DNA of 64,000 bases, taken from the NCBI GenBank assembly GCA_022578965.1, contig MU400515.1, positions 576,326 to 640,325 on the forward strand. Reading direction: 5' to 3'. Shown one piece after another: positions 12,990 through 25,139 of this stretch (the stretch's first letter is position 1; every line of letters starts with the position of its first letter). The notes beneath the pieces are model-generated. The model made no database searches, was not told where the DNA came from, and saw only the letters and a program-made list of their open reading frames with translations. Source of the DNA: Xylaria sp. FL1777. Lineage: Eukaryota; Ascomycota; Sordariomycetes; Xylariales; Xylariaceae. Both the position numbers and the translations under genes were made by a program.

Positions 12990-15900
12990 ACGATCATCTC
13001 TTCTCTCTTTCGATTTGATACATAATACATTGGTCTGGGTCACTATCAAAAAGTGCATTCATCATCTGCATCTGGGCGGCGTTTCAAAAATACCAAATAG
13101 CGGCATTGGCATCATACAATATTACAAGCGATGTTGATTTATCTCATTTGTTTTCATTACGCATTCACCACTTTTTCTATCTAGAGGGAAACCCTCACTG
13201 GGAGTCAGCGATTGGGGAGATATACCTAATGCTACTCATGATCACCTGCCAATTCATTACTATTGGCAATTGGGATGATGAAGGAGGAATACATGTCACC
13301 ACTCAGCGAGTTATCAGGATTAGGGGAGGATTACTGTATGAGGCAACCATGTATATACCCTGCTTGGCGGGGTTCGTTCCGCTCCCTGGTGCACCGCCTA
13401 ATTGCGGAGACTCAAAGGTCGAGTGGAATTAAAGGGTTCTGGGACAGATTTCGATCACCTCAAAGTAGAAGGTGACCAGAAACCCATCAGGTAGCTCATA
13501 TAAAATTCAAAACAAGAAATTCATACAATTACCTCTGTGTCATGCGCCCATTCTACCGTGCAATTAAGTCATCAGTGCTTGTTGTAGAATACTGAAATCT
13601 AGTGAGTCATGGGATGGGAAGCCAGTGTCTTGTCATTGGTTCAAAGGGGCATGGCACAATCGACTTACACACTACACGTGTACTACTGCGGAAGTAGGCT
13701 TCCTATCATACATAGCTCTAAGTACATGGTAGATCGGTTGTAGATAGATACCTGAGTCTGTAGCATACCGCAGCCTACTCGCTGTTCGCTGTTCGCGACA
13801 TCGGCCGGCTGTTCAACTAGCGCAGCAGTAATATTCGGCACCGAGTGCTTGGTTGCATGTGAACTCAGTAATCACCAGCCCAGTCAGCGTCTGTGTTCAT
13901 AACTCGATGTCAATCAATTGATCATATTGTATATACAACATGGAACATGCAACTCTAACTCCAACTAAAATCCACGACTATGATCCGAGCAACCCCCAGA
14001 CCCCCAACTCCCCACAGCACCATGTGTTCGCCTTGTGCTCCTCGAAAATAATGCAAATAGGTAACCGAATAAGAATCCCATCTGGCGCCGTTGGTCCTTC
14101 GCGGCGCATGTCTCCCGTTGTTGGTAAACCTCAACCGCAACCGGTGCGCGTCATACTAATCTATCACTTGCGGACGGGTACTTACTATTTCCGCTTCGGA
14201 GCAGTTTTAGTGTAGTTGTCCCGCGGACTTGAAAGTTCCTTTCAGCCAAGACGGGCTGCTGACAAACTTGATTTCATGAAAACGAAACACAGGCCTTTCA
14301 GTATCCCACAGTGTCGTGCACGTGCTAACCATACCTAGACTTTCTTATTACAAAGACAAGGAAAAGAAAAGAAAGATTAAGAGAGTAATCCAATGCGAGA
14401 AAAAAAAAAAAAGTGCCAACAATCGTTGAGGAAGGAAATTGATCGCGATATGACCACCAACCCAAACCGACCTACTGACCTGTTCACAGACATCACGTAA
14501 ACCACAAACAGGTTTCACATGATTTTTCTTTGTTCGGGCAATTAAAGCTCCTGGATCACAACACACACACAAACAAATAAACGATTTTGCGAGTCAACGT
14601 TAGCCTCCGCGATCGCATGCACACCGCTGAATATTTTCTCGGCTTCTTTTTTTTCCTCCTTTGGTTTTCAATAAAGAGAATTAAAAAAAAATTATTTGGT
14701 GAATTATTCATGAAATCCGTGGCCGTTTTCGGCTTTCGGAGTTGTAACGTCCCGCACCATTCATTTTCTCCGAGCGGACAGATGATCGTCTCCATCCCCC
14801 AGCATAATTACCTACTACCTAATGCATAGTATACACATATTTTATCTACAGCACTGTAGTAGTGTAGATACATTACATACATCGTAAATCCCAACGCTAA
14901 GGGATCGAACTAGCGTTTTGGGGCCGAGCCTCCCGCGCGAGAATCCCGCGAGACCGAGAACTGCTGCAATGGACTTCTCGGTAAGGTACGCAAGGCAGTG
15001 TGATTTTTTTTTGGGTAAAAACAATCTTGACGATTTTGTCGTCATTCGCATTTCCCTTCTCTCGTTGTCTCGCGCGCCGCGAGCCCACACCCATATACAC
15101 ATACACACATACAGTAGTACAATAGGTACTTTTTTGTTCCCATCTGACATTTGCCTTGCATTGGGCTCGTACGCAAGGGTATGCCGCAATGCCCATGTCA
15201 TCTTCGCTGCCTGCCGCATCAATTGATTAAATTGTGTCGCCTGATTTATTATCGCTAATTCCCCCTTTGAATACCGACTTGCCTTACTTACACTACACAT
15301 AGGTAACCAGCCAGGTCAGGGTGGTGTGGTGTAGATAATCTAAGCCTTGATCGTGGGCATAAGAGTACACTGCCCAGACATGTTTGATTACCCAGGCAGG
15401 GCATTTATTGTCATAGCGACTCAATGATGATGCTATCACGCGAAAGTCCCCCCCTCGTACGTGTCTTGCGTGGACATTACGCGGATGAACGAAAGACTTG
15501 TTTTACCTAAGCACATTTTCCCTTTCTCTACTGCGTAGTGTAGGTATTTCTTCTCAACCCCCACCCCCCTCCCCTTCAACCCCCCCCCCACCGGCTTGCA
15601 AGCATACCGAAGTAACCCGGAGATAAGACCTTCCTAGCCTCCCCGTCACGCACACCTCAGACACATGACCTTGGCAGTAGGTTGCTATATGTATAACTAG
15701 GAACATGAGGAGAAACCTTCCGGCGATGTTCAGGCACGGGGTGCATGACGTCTTTCAGTAGTGTCCCTAGTTACGCGTGTGCGACAACAACAACAACAAT
15801 AACAACAAGGACATATGTGCACATACAGTACAGAGAAGATTTTGCTTCGAAATTAGGTGCCTGGGATAACCTGGTGTAGATATGAGACAGGCAACAGGTG

Positions 15901-17098
15901 ATCGGGGATTATCGTCACTCAGGTTACCGACTCCCCAACGCTCAATAATTCCCCCAGTATCGTCGTGGCTTGGTGTCCCGTACTCATCATAGTTTGCCAA
16001 ATTTCCCGGCTCTCTGGATTACCCCGGCGAAATTATCCCGGGTTCATCGCCCTCGCCTGCCACTAGACTAGTGTAAGATATCTTGCACCTTTTTCGTGTC
16101 ACATATCATATCAAACTTTGTTAGTTCTTCAATAGGTACAGTACTTAATGCGTGCCTGTAGTAGTGTACATGTAGTACAATAGTGCAGCCTGCTCTTCCC
16201 CCGCGAGGCTTAGATACCGTACCACGTACCTATCTCAACTCCTCAGGTCTTCGGCGTTAAAGGTTCCCTAGCTTGACAAATAAATGGGGGGAAACGGTTC
16301 ACAAAGTCCGCGCCGATCAACTAACTCTCATGTGCGGATTGTGGCGTTGAACCTCGAACTAGTGTATTCGTATAGGATATGAAATCAAGCCTCTTTTCCC
16401 CGGATCCTCGAGGAAACAATTATACTACTTACTTAGTGTACGCAGTAGAGAGAGGCACAGCAAAAGAATGATGACATATCTTTTTCGGCAGGTCGGGCTG
16501 ATGGGATGAGGTACCTGGTATATAATCTACAGTACAAGGGGGAGGGGAACTTGTGCTAGCCTTTAAAGTATGTGTAGGTTAACCGGGTGCGAGGTCTGCC
16601 GGATGTTGCTGGTAATCTCGCCCAATGAGAGCGCGAGGACGAGCCCGCCGACCCGGCCGATCCTTGCCTCGGCCTCCACCTTTCAGGCTTTCCCACCCCA
16701 AACCGGGCGGATCTTCTTTGCCATGTGGCCAGGTCACTGGGGATCGAAAGTCTATTAGGTAGCTAGGGTTAATACTCACATGTGTACATAAAGTAGGTAT
16801 GTAAGTACTTAAAGAGGCTTTGTCTCACACATAGATACATACTTACCATACAGTATGATACCTTATAATTTGCCAATTAGGTAGGTAGCTAAGCTTTTTT
16901 TCTTCTCCCTTTCTTAGGTGGGCTCAAGGACGGCATAGTCTGAACTTTTTTTTTGCAGCTGTCAGTTACCGGCTCACTGGGTTGCCGAATTTTACAGAAT
17001 AAGATCGCCGAGTAGTTCGTGTATGAAGTCTCATCCCTTGCTTGTTGTCAGGCGGTCCAAGCCCATACCATGTCATGTCGAGCCTTTTTTTTTTCTGC

Positions 17099-17160
17099 TT
17101 TGGCGTTGGCGTTGGCGTTGGCTTTGGCTTTGGCCTTTAGCTTTGGCTTTTGGGCTTTTG
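17099..17160 (+). repeat. Hexanucleotide microsatellite (TTGGCG/TTGGCT)
   Basis: Imperfect tandem copies of TTGGCG pass into TTGGCT and then degenerate TTGGC-rich sequence. Not in a supported gene. Confidence 0.85.
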
Positions 17161-18610
17161 GTCTTAGCGTAGGTAATCGGCGAAAGCAAGGTAAAGCCCG
17201 AAATTAAGCACTATCAAAAAGTCTTCTAGGTATACTGGTATATACCCAGCCCTGTGGCGGCACAGGGCTACCTACCTACCTAGGGTATTGGGCACGAGAT
17301 CGATTGCGATACCTTAGGTAGGTATTCGCATCGCCAAGATAGTGTGTGTACTGTAGAGGGGACAAGGCAATAGAATCCTATCTTACACATACAGATTAGT
17401 GCTGCTTCGATAAGGGCAATGCAGCCTTCGCAATATTAAGATAGGTAGATACACTAGATGCGCTACATTACCATTTATCTACCTAGGCAAGGTCTGGGGT
17501 GTTGAGTTGGGTGGGAATGCATTCATCCATTCATCCACTCATTCACTCCCTCACTCATGCATGGTCCTTCTGTGGTTGCCTCGCAGCACAGATTGCCTAC
17601 TGGAGTGTAGGTATTCAACTCCAACTCCCCTGAATCCTTTCTCACTTTCTTACTTCCTTGGTGGCGCTATGTCACGTTATGTTGTATAAAGCAAAGTATA
17701 AAGTCGCGAGAGGCCGGGCATCTGTGCTCCAACCAGGGGGATAACGGGGGAAACGGGGGGCAAAATGTCACTTGACTTTTCGCTAAGTCGACCTGGACCC
17801 CGTTGCCTGCTTGAGATCACCCACATCCCAACACCCATCCATCCATCCATCCAACCATCCACACCGACCCGACAGAATGGTGTTGTCGTGTCACCACACG
17901 TCCATCCGGCTGCTCGCCAGCACATTACCGGACCGCTTTGGCTCACCTATCATCTCTGTTGGTTTTTGATTAATCCAGGGTCTGTGGTCTGCTTAGGGAA
18001 TGGTAAAACAACTAAGTCCTTGCTACTTCAGAGCCCGCCCCAAACCCCCTCTCCTTCAACCCCGTACCTGTGTGGTGTACCTTATACTACATGCTTCCTA
18101 GTATGTGTACGTGCATCACCGCCAACATCATCATCCTCACTACTATACTTATGCGGTCAGCCTGCCAACCCTTCTGTCACCGCCTGCCCTGCCGACCTGG
18201 CAAGACACGAATTAATGCACGGAATCATTACCGCCTAATGACCACGTCTGCCCAGTCTCTCGCAGGACACGTCCCACTCGCGGGCTACATAGTACGAGGT
18301 GCGGCGGTCTCAGTCTACACAGGTGACTCCCTCGGCCATGACTGGTTCGCGGAGTGACTGTATCTGATGATTCAGAATGAAAGACATAACTATCTGGTCT
18401 AGAGATTCCCCCGCCTTCTTGGCTTTCGTCTGGTGTATACGTAGGTGGTACAGGCAGTTCTGCTGTTAGACCCACTCGGTTAGATAATTCTCAGCTTCCA
18501 TAACCCCCGTCTGTTATCATACTTAGTAAGTACAAGAAGTTGCTCTATACTACATACACTAGATATACGGTAACATCTGTAATCTAGATATCCTGCAAAG
18601 TAGGGAGCGT

Positions 18611-18657
18611 GTGTAAGTAAGTAAGTACGTGTAAGTAAGTAATTAGATGTAAGTAAG
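18611..18657 (+). repeat. GTAA microsatellite
   Basis: Three blocks of tandem GTAA (GTAAGTAAGTA type) separated by short interruptions, in the gene desert. No coding context. Confidence 0.85.
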
Positions 18658-21618
18658 CCTTTCGGTACGGATCAATAGGTGTTTCAAATCCCGAAACGGC
18701 GGAGCGAATTCCTTACCTATATGCACGCATTATATGATTTTGTTCGAGATGGGGTGGTGCGGGTGGTGGTGGTTGGTGGTGGGAGGATCTTACTTGCATA
18801 GGCGAAGTACCATCGACGAAGTAACTTGGACAGATTTGGCATGTGATGATTTGTTAACCTGTTACACAGACACTGCGGTTGTATATGTATGTTGTTGTAG
18901 GTATGGCTAAGAAGAAGCGCGACACACCACAACCACCTGACGGAAGCTGTCTCAACCGCTATCGTTTGTCGGTACGACGGCGCACCACCACCACCACCAT
19001 CAACGTACCATTCATTGTTTTTCAGGGGACGGGGCCTGCACGCTGCTGTGGGATGATCTACTCTTGCAGACAAACACCGGTGCTTCATTCATTCATTTCC
19101 CGGCGAGACTACAGTTACTGCGTAAGGTGTTGACAAGTTGCATCGCTGTTACCTGCTGAACAACTCATAGCTTCATAGGTATCTTCATACCTCTTAGTAA
19201 TTCAATTAGTTCCATCACCACGCCCTAAGGCATGCCATATGCACGGAATATGTAGATCAAGGGCGCCATCTAAGAAGTGCGCTGAGTAAGTTGTATACTG
19301 CGTAGGTAGTTGTGCGGCGTGAGGCTCGCAATTGATTACTCTCCTCCCCTGTGCGTAGTGTAAGTGTAAGTGAAGTAAGTAGGTATACCAGTTGGAACTT
19401 CTGAATGCTGAATGAACATCATACGTAATGCACGGCGCTCTCAGATGAGCCGATTGCAATGCCACATGGCTGTTATCAGTAGTAACATTTGTCAACTTAC
19501 ATACAGGACTTGCAGAGTGCCCAAACCAACAAGCGCGAAAAGACGTCCGACATTTCGCAAGAGAGAGGCGCAATACATAAGAGATTTGGAAACTTTTTGG
19601 CGAAGGATTTCCTGCGAGCTGCCGCTTGACCGGAAACCGTTTGTAACCCAATCCCCTAACCTACATAAGGCAGTTTGTGTTTTTTTTGTTGTAGCCGTTG
19701 CAGATAATGCATATCGAACGCCCCACCAACGAACGTTACCTGGCCACACTGGCTCACTCACTAAGTAGATACTATAGGTACATTATTACACTAGATATGT
19801 AGGCACTTTAGATCTATACACTACATCTAACAACTAGCTATACATAGATACATATGATCTCGATAATGCGCGATCACGTAACGAAACATCCGGTAGATTC
19901 AACGGGTATCCGCAGACCCATCTTGCCCGCCGGGAAGGAGACGTTGCATCTCCGTTGTACGAAACCGACGACGATGTGCCTGACGGGATATCATATTATA
20001 CCGGGGGTCGTCATCTATACCTATACCTACACTACCTACCTGATGTACCTACCTACTGACAGTAAGTAGGTATACCAACATACGCAGTAGATTGCGATAC
20101 GGGTACGTGCAGGACGGAATCTGCATACCGTACTCGCTCGCATAAGGCTGACTATGAAATAGTGTACCGTAAGTAAGTATGCACATACATCCAACGCTTG
20201 CTTCCCCCAGGAATTCATGTAAAGTCCTTTCACGTGTTTTACTGCGCCGTCCGACGATGAGGAAACAATCGTGGCTCATACCGAAACAAGACCTGCCCAC
20301 CTGCCATAGGGCAACCAATGATGTCGCGCCTCCGTCGTGATCATCGTCGTCATTCTCTTTGTTTGCTGTGCATGCTCGCCTACCACAAACCACGAGCGGC
20401 GGCCCTTTTCTCGGCTGGATAGGATCGGGGTAGTCCCGCGAACGAGCGAGCTGGGCTTCTTGCGTGGGTAATGGCGCCAGGTACCTACCTCTGTGCTCAG
20501 CCCTGATTCTGTACGACGCCGAGTCGCGAACTTCTGGATCGCCCAGGGGAAATGCGCCGGGAAGGGAGGTGAGTATTGGTGAGGAATACATTTGGGTAAC
20601 AAGCGGTTATGTAACGTATTTATAACAGAACGTTTTATAGTTTATGGTTCTCGTCGTTCGTCCTTTGTGAGCTCTTTTGTGAAGTTCGCTTCTGCGGAGG
20701 TCGTAACTGGTCAAGAGCTGACCTCAATCCTGCTTCATGCAAATAAGACAGCCTCTTCGATGTATCTATCTCTATGAGTAAAATATGAGAGAGTACCCTC
20801 AGGTTATGTGTATTTATCAACGTAATTGAATACAGCATTACTGTTGCGAGATCTTTACGCGGTCCCAGTCCTTACGTTGTTTATATCATGTCAATTTTTG
20901 AACCGCAACGGTAAGGTTCAAGGTGTGAAACCAAATAACAAATATATATATGTATATATACATCTATGTGCATCACAAACTGTCTGCACCGCTGTAGCCT
21001 AGAGATTTTTAGACCCTGCGGTCCTGCCTGCTGGGGATAGGCGACTGCAGCAATAATCTGGATGCCTGGTCCTTGGGGGCCACTGCGAATGGTATGTCAT
21101 GTGAGATGACGACTTGCTGGAAGACTTTAGAGTAGCTAATTCGTGATGTGTTCCAATACTTCCCGACCAACGAAGCCGTAATTGAGTAACAGGGAACAAA
21201 TATCCAGCTGCCACAAGATAAGTTAAATACGTCGGCCATACCAATAGCGGTAACCTCGTCGAAAGTGAACCCTATTAAGTCTGGTATTACATATGAGCAT
21301 AGGGTATTGTATTTTTAGAAGGGTGAGATACTAACATGAGAGAAGAACACGAAATAAGAGCGCTTGGGAGGCGTACGATGGAGCGTACGATGGTACGTCC
21401 TGCTGGGTGTAGAGAGATGTACGAGGAAGCAAACGGGTTGATCTTCACCACATCTCATCATGGTTTGCATCGCAATATTAATTACACCACCCAGTCTCTA
21501 GTAGCAATACTTGTAGATATAGAGACAATAAAACATCTCGAAAACCACAGCATATTGTTCCCACCGTAGTACAGGTGTTAAATGCGTTCTCCTTCTGTAT
21601 CGAGTGAATCATACACAT

Positions 21619-23611
21619 TCACTCGGTTCTCTTTACAAGATTATAATTATGACTTAGATGTGCGTTTCCTCTGCATGATGATACATCATAATGAAGAGGG
21701 GGCAGGCTGCCCCTAACACTAGGAGTCATAGTCCCACCCCGATAACCAAAAGATATAATTGGAGTATTACATACATAGAATTTTATCAACCTCTGTAGCC
21801 AATGCCTTGTAAAGCTGGCTAGATGCTCGAAGGCAGGGAAATCTCTGCCTTGAATGAAAGATTCTATAACGTCGTCATCCCCATACCGACACGCTCGCCT
21901 CATATAAGGAAGGCCCCCAAGGAAAAGCCTTTCCTTAATTTCGAAGCTATGGAGGTCCAGTAGATATCCAAATGGCATTTCGAAATAGTTTGGATCCATG
22001 AAATAATTTGACAGGTAATGTATCATCATTAAATTCTCAATAAGGCGGGAATTGTTGTGAGTAGCATCTTTGGACTTTGCTTTGGTAAGTAATGCCTTTG
22101 TGTCGTTGAAAAGGTCGTGGCCAGCTACAGACCATCGTGATTTGAACTCCTCTGGGCTGCAATTGTCTTGGATATGCATCGGGAGTAGCTTCCACATAAA
22201 TTTATGCAAGCTGGGGGGATTGGGGTCTCTGAGTTTCCGGCAATGTTGTTTGAAAGGTGTTAGGTGTAATCGTGGTACCCTTACCTCACTCTCAACACTA
22301 CGCGAGACGACACGAGCTAATGTCAACTTATACAACCGTCCATCTTTATCACTCTCTCCCAATAGCCTAAAAGAACCATGAATTGGTGTTACAGTACGGG
22401 AGGTCCTTTCAAAACCTAGTACTCGTCTCAAGTGTGGTTCTACGGGTGTTATCGGCAACGAGAGAACACTTAAAGTACCTGGGAAGTATATCCGTTCGAC
22501 TACCCCCAACCAATGGTACCAGCAGTATTCTAACACGGGTAGCACTATACGCAAAGTTAGTCTGGATATGGATAGAATGGAGCAGCTTACTATTTTGTAG
22601 TCGGTTGCCGTCAAGTATATCTGAATCAACACAGTATTTCCAGTAGACTGTCCTGTTGCTTTGGATATTCCCGATAATTCCTAAACAGCGGGTACAGGGG
22701 CGTCCACCAGAGCACTGAAACAAGATCAGTCACGGTGTTCACATTAAGCGGCAAAGCCTACTTACCTCCTTGTGATCAAATTGGCACCTCAAGCAAGCTT
22801 TTGGCGCTCTCCGTTTCTTCTGCTTGGGTGGCAACCCACTGCTGAAGACCCCAATTAAACAGTCATCGACTCTTGTGAAATGTTCCAGGGGGCTGGCAGG
22901 GCGTTTCCTCTTGGATAAGGGGGAAGGTTCCGTACGATACAAATTTGAACCAGATACTGGCTTCGGCATGATGGATTGCCAGTGTGTTAGAGTCGGTGTC
23001 GTTTTCCCGAGTGTAACAGATGACGACATTGAAGCCACGATCGGAGATGGATATGGTGGCGGTGATATAATTGTAGACGGCAATACCTGAGAGACTCGGC
23101 TTTGGTTCTGAGGTAGGCGTATTATAGAATGATTTCCCTTGCTGATAGGCTCTGAGGATGTTAACAATTCACAGCCTTGCGCTACAGCTGCAACGTTGTC
23201 AACTGAGGAGGAGGTTGTGCAAGACGAAAAGGTCTGGGTAGTGGCCCCAATGTGAGAGTCGGAGGCGTTGCGTGCTTCATCTCCTAAGACAGTGGAGTTC
23301 TCAACCTGACCATCTTCTGGAGGATGTTCATCTTGTGTAGAACAAAAAGACCACGGTAGTTGAATAGTGCCTATGTTGTTGTCCTCAAATAGGGGCATGT
23401 CAAAGCTGATACCGTAATAAGGATCGTAGATTTCATCGTTATAGCCGGAACACCCAGGCAGGTCACTTGAAACGAGGTTAGCGCTATGGGACGTGTTCTG
23501 ATTTCCTATGCGCACGGAAGCGTAATTACCTATCTTCCGCCAATGAGTAAGCGGGAGAAACCTCGGTAGCCTCCATGGTAAGATAGGTAGCAGTGTGATA
23601 TAGCGCTGCAA
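21619..23611 (-). CDS. Zn2Cys6-like (zinc cluster) transcription factor, internal DNA-binding domain
   Basis: Three exons on the minus strand: 23611-22766, 22714-22591 and 22529-21619, giving 626 aa. Intron 1 (22715-22765) splits the zinc cluster exactly between HKE and the third Cys. Intron 2 (22530-22590) has a GTAAGC donor and an AGACTAAC branch site. The spliced frame gives C-x2-C-x6-C-x5-C-x2-C-x17-C (Cys 273, 276, 283, 289, 292, 310) preceded by the basic stretch KQKKRRAPKA. This fits a fungal zinc cluster, but with an unusually long last spacing and an internal position; most Gal4-type factors carry it near the N-terminus. The N-terminal 270 residues are Ser/Pro/Thr-rich and probably disordered. 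The C-terminal half (about 320 aa) is a helical-looking region with no domain I can name. The start codon is uncertain; the true start may lie further in. Target genes are unknown. Confidence 0.75.
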
Positions 23612-24308
23612 GGCGGTTAATGGTGCTCACAGGGTGAAGAATGAAAAAGGCCTCAAGAAAAGAAAGAGAGATGCCAAACTTGGAGGGGAGACGGTGAGAG
23701 AGAGGGCGGGATATCTATTCTTTATAGGCCATAGAGATATCACAATAGTGGCAGTCCCCGATCTCTTCACAACATTACGACGAAGTGGCTGGATCGACCG
23801 TCCAATAATCTTAAGGCAAGCCACTCCCGACACTCATTCTGGCAGACTGAATACAACATACAACCATAACTGCTGACACCTATACGTATATATTGCCAAG
23901 GAGTCCCAATCAGACGTTCCCGACTGCACTCTATTGGTCTGCCCTCGGTGGATGGTCAGTGCGGTTTTGCTTGGAGGAGGGGCTATTTTTCATACCGCCC
24001 ATCATTTCTGATGTGACCAATGGTCTCTATTACATTTTCGTCCCGACGCTCTTTTTGGGATGCAAGAGAAAATCTGAGATGATTGCTAAACATAAGCACA
24101 TATGTAGGATTGAAGTTATTTCCCCCATGGCTAACGTATATAAAACGCAGATGGGCATACCTACCTGGTAGGGCTAGGATAGCCAACAACTGTTAACCGC
24201 AAACCATAAGACGAAAGCATTCCTGCCTTATCTTCATCTCAACCATCGTCACCCCTCCATTCGGCTCATATATACTTAGCTCCTTTCAAGCCTGTCATAT
24301 ACTTCAAA

Positions 24309-24576
24309 ATGGAAGCTTGGCCGCCGGTCGCTATCATCGGGTTATCGAGTCTGCTTGTGATAGCCGTTCTGATCCCAGCTGGGTGGGTGGTCCAAAGATA
24401 CTGGACTCAAAAAGGCAAGGCTTGTTATGATATCCGTTTTGTTGAACTCAAGCCGCTCTCCACCTTGTCACTATATTCGAAAACTAATCATGTAGCAACT
24501 TTTAGATAGGTCTCCCAGTACTTCAAGTGAGAATCAGTATCAACTCCGAGCCGAATCGGCAGGCCATAGCATGTAG
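24309..24576 (+). CDS. Candidate tiny single-pass membrane protein with a GC-AG intron
   Basis: An ATG in a good fungal context (TCAAAATGG) lies about 40 bases after a TATATA element near 24268. Exon 1 (24309-24414) encodes a hydrophobic segment (residues about 7-28: VAIIGLSSLLVIAVLIPAGW and onward), then a basic VQRYWTQK. The open frame can run on to a stop at 24507-24509 without splicing. A GC-AG intron (24415-24505; donor AAAAAG then GCAAGG, branch-like CTAAT, acceptor TTTTAG) instead gives a 58-aa product with a polar Ser-rich tail. Both the start and the intron are inferences; no family is recognised. It lies upstream of, and divergent from, the zinc-cluster gene. Could be a chance frame. 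Confidence 0.35.
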
Positions 24577-25139
24577 CTACGGTATGAAGCCATTTGCACA
24601 CATGACTCTCACTAGGAATGCTGACCATCATAAACTATAGGATTTCCGTGTGTGAGAGCATGATGATCCCGCCTTCGTAAATATCAACGACCAGCTGGCA
24701 TGGTATATCACAAGGCATACATACCATATAAGCGTGGAACGCAAGGCGAACTATGATATGCAACACCTCCAACTGTAGGGTTTTGTGGTGGTTAGACTTA
24801 TTGTGGCGATTTTGCTTGCTTGTAGCAGATGTAGAGACGAATTATATTCAGAGTGTTGGCTCATAGGTCCAATCATTGAGGCATACTTATGTGTAATGAG
24901 AGAGGTATACAGCTAGGCACTATGTTATGCGTATTAGGTACCTAGGTAGGTAGCTATAAAGAAAAGAGCTATGACCACTATTTTCTACCTTTAAATCGTT
25001 AAGGTACAAAGGTATTAATAATTATTACATCATCCCTATTAATCTAGGCCAGAAAAGTTCTGTATCTAAGTATTACTTCCGGCGGCATCTATCTATATTT
25101 ATCTACTAAGTATCTACCCATTTCATATACGTCGGCGCA
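24577..25139. other. Intergenic region upstream of CAF17
   Basis: AT-rich spacer with no supported frame. It includes the palindromic cluster GGTACCTAGGTAGGTAGC around 24937-24955. The last 100 bases act as the CAF17 leader. Confidence 0.5.

Larger units (their letters stand above)
12990..21618. other. Gene desert of about 8.6 kb with simple repeats
   Basis: No gene is supported. Open frames such as 13106-13432, 19202-19651 (minus) and 20049-20591 (minus) show no domains, no splice extension and strand-symmetric overlap. The stretch contains homopolymer runs (A near 14400, C near 15585), an ACAACA tract near 15786, a CATC tract near 17836, the two repeats listed separately, and five to six copies of the TACTGCGTA/TACGCAGTA word between 15528 and 20090. 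TACCTA/TAGGTA words are frequent, for example 17270-17330. Confidence 0.5.

Noticed and set aside
19202..19651. 149-codon minus frame
   Set aside because: No domain, overlaps another long frame on the plus strand, lies over dispersed TAGGTA words.
20049..20591. 180-codon minus frame
   Set aside because: Arg/Ser-rich with an Asp run from a GATGATG tract, no recognisable fold, no splice support.
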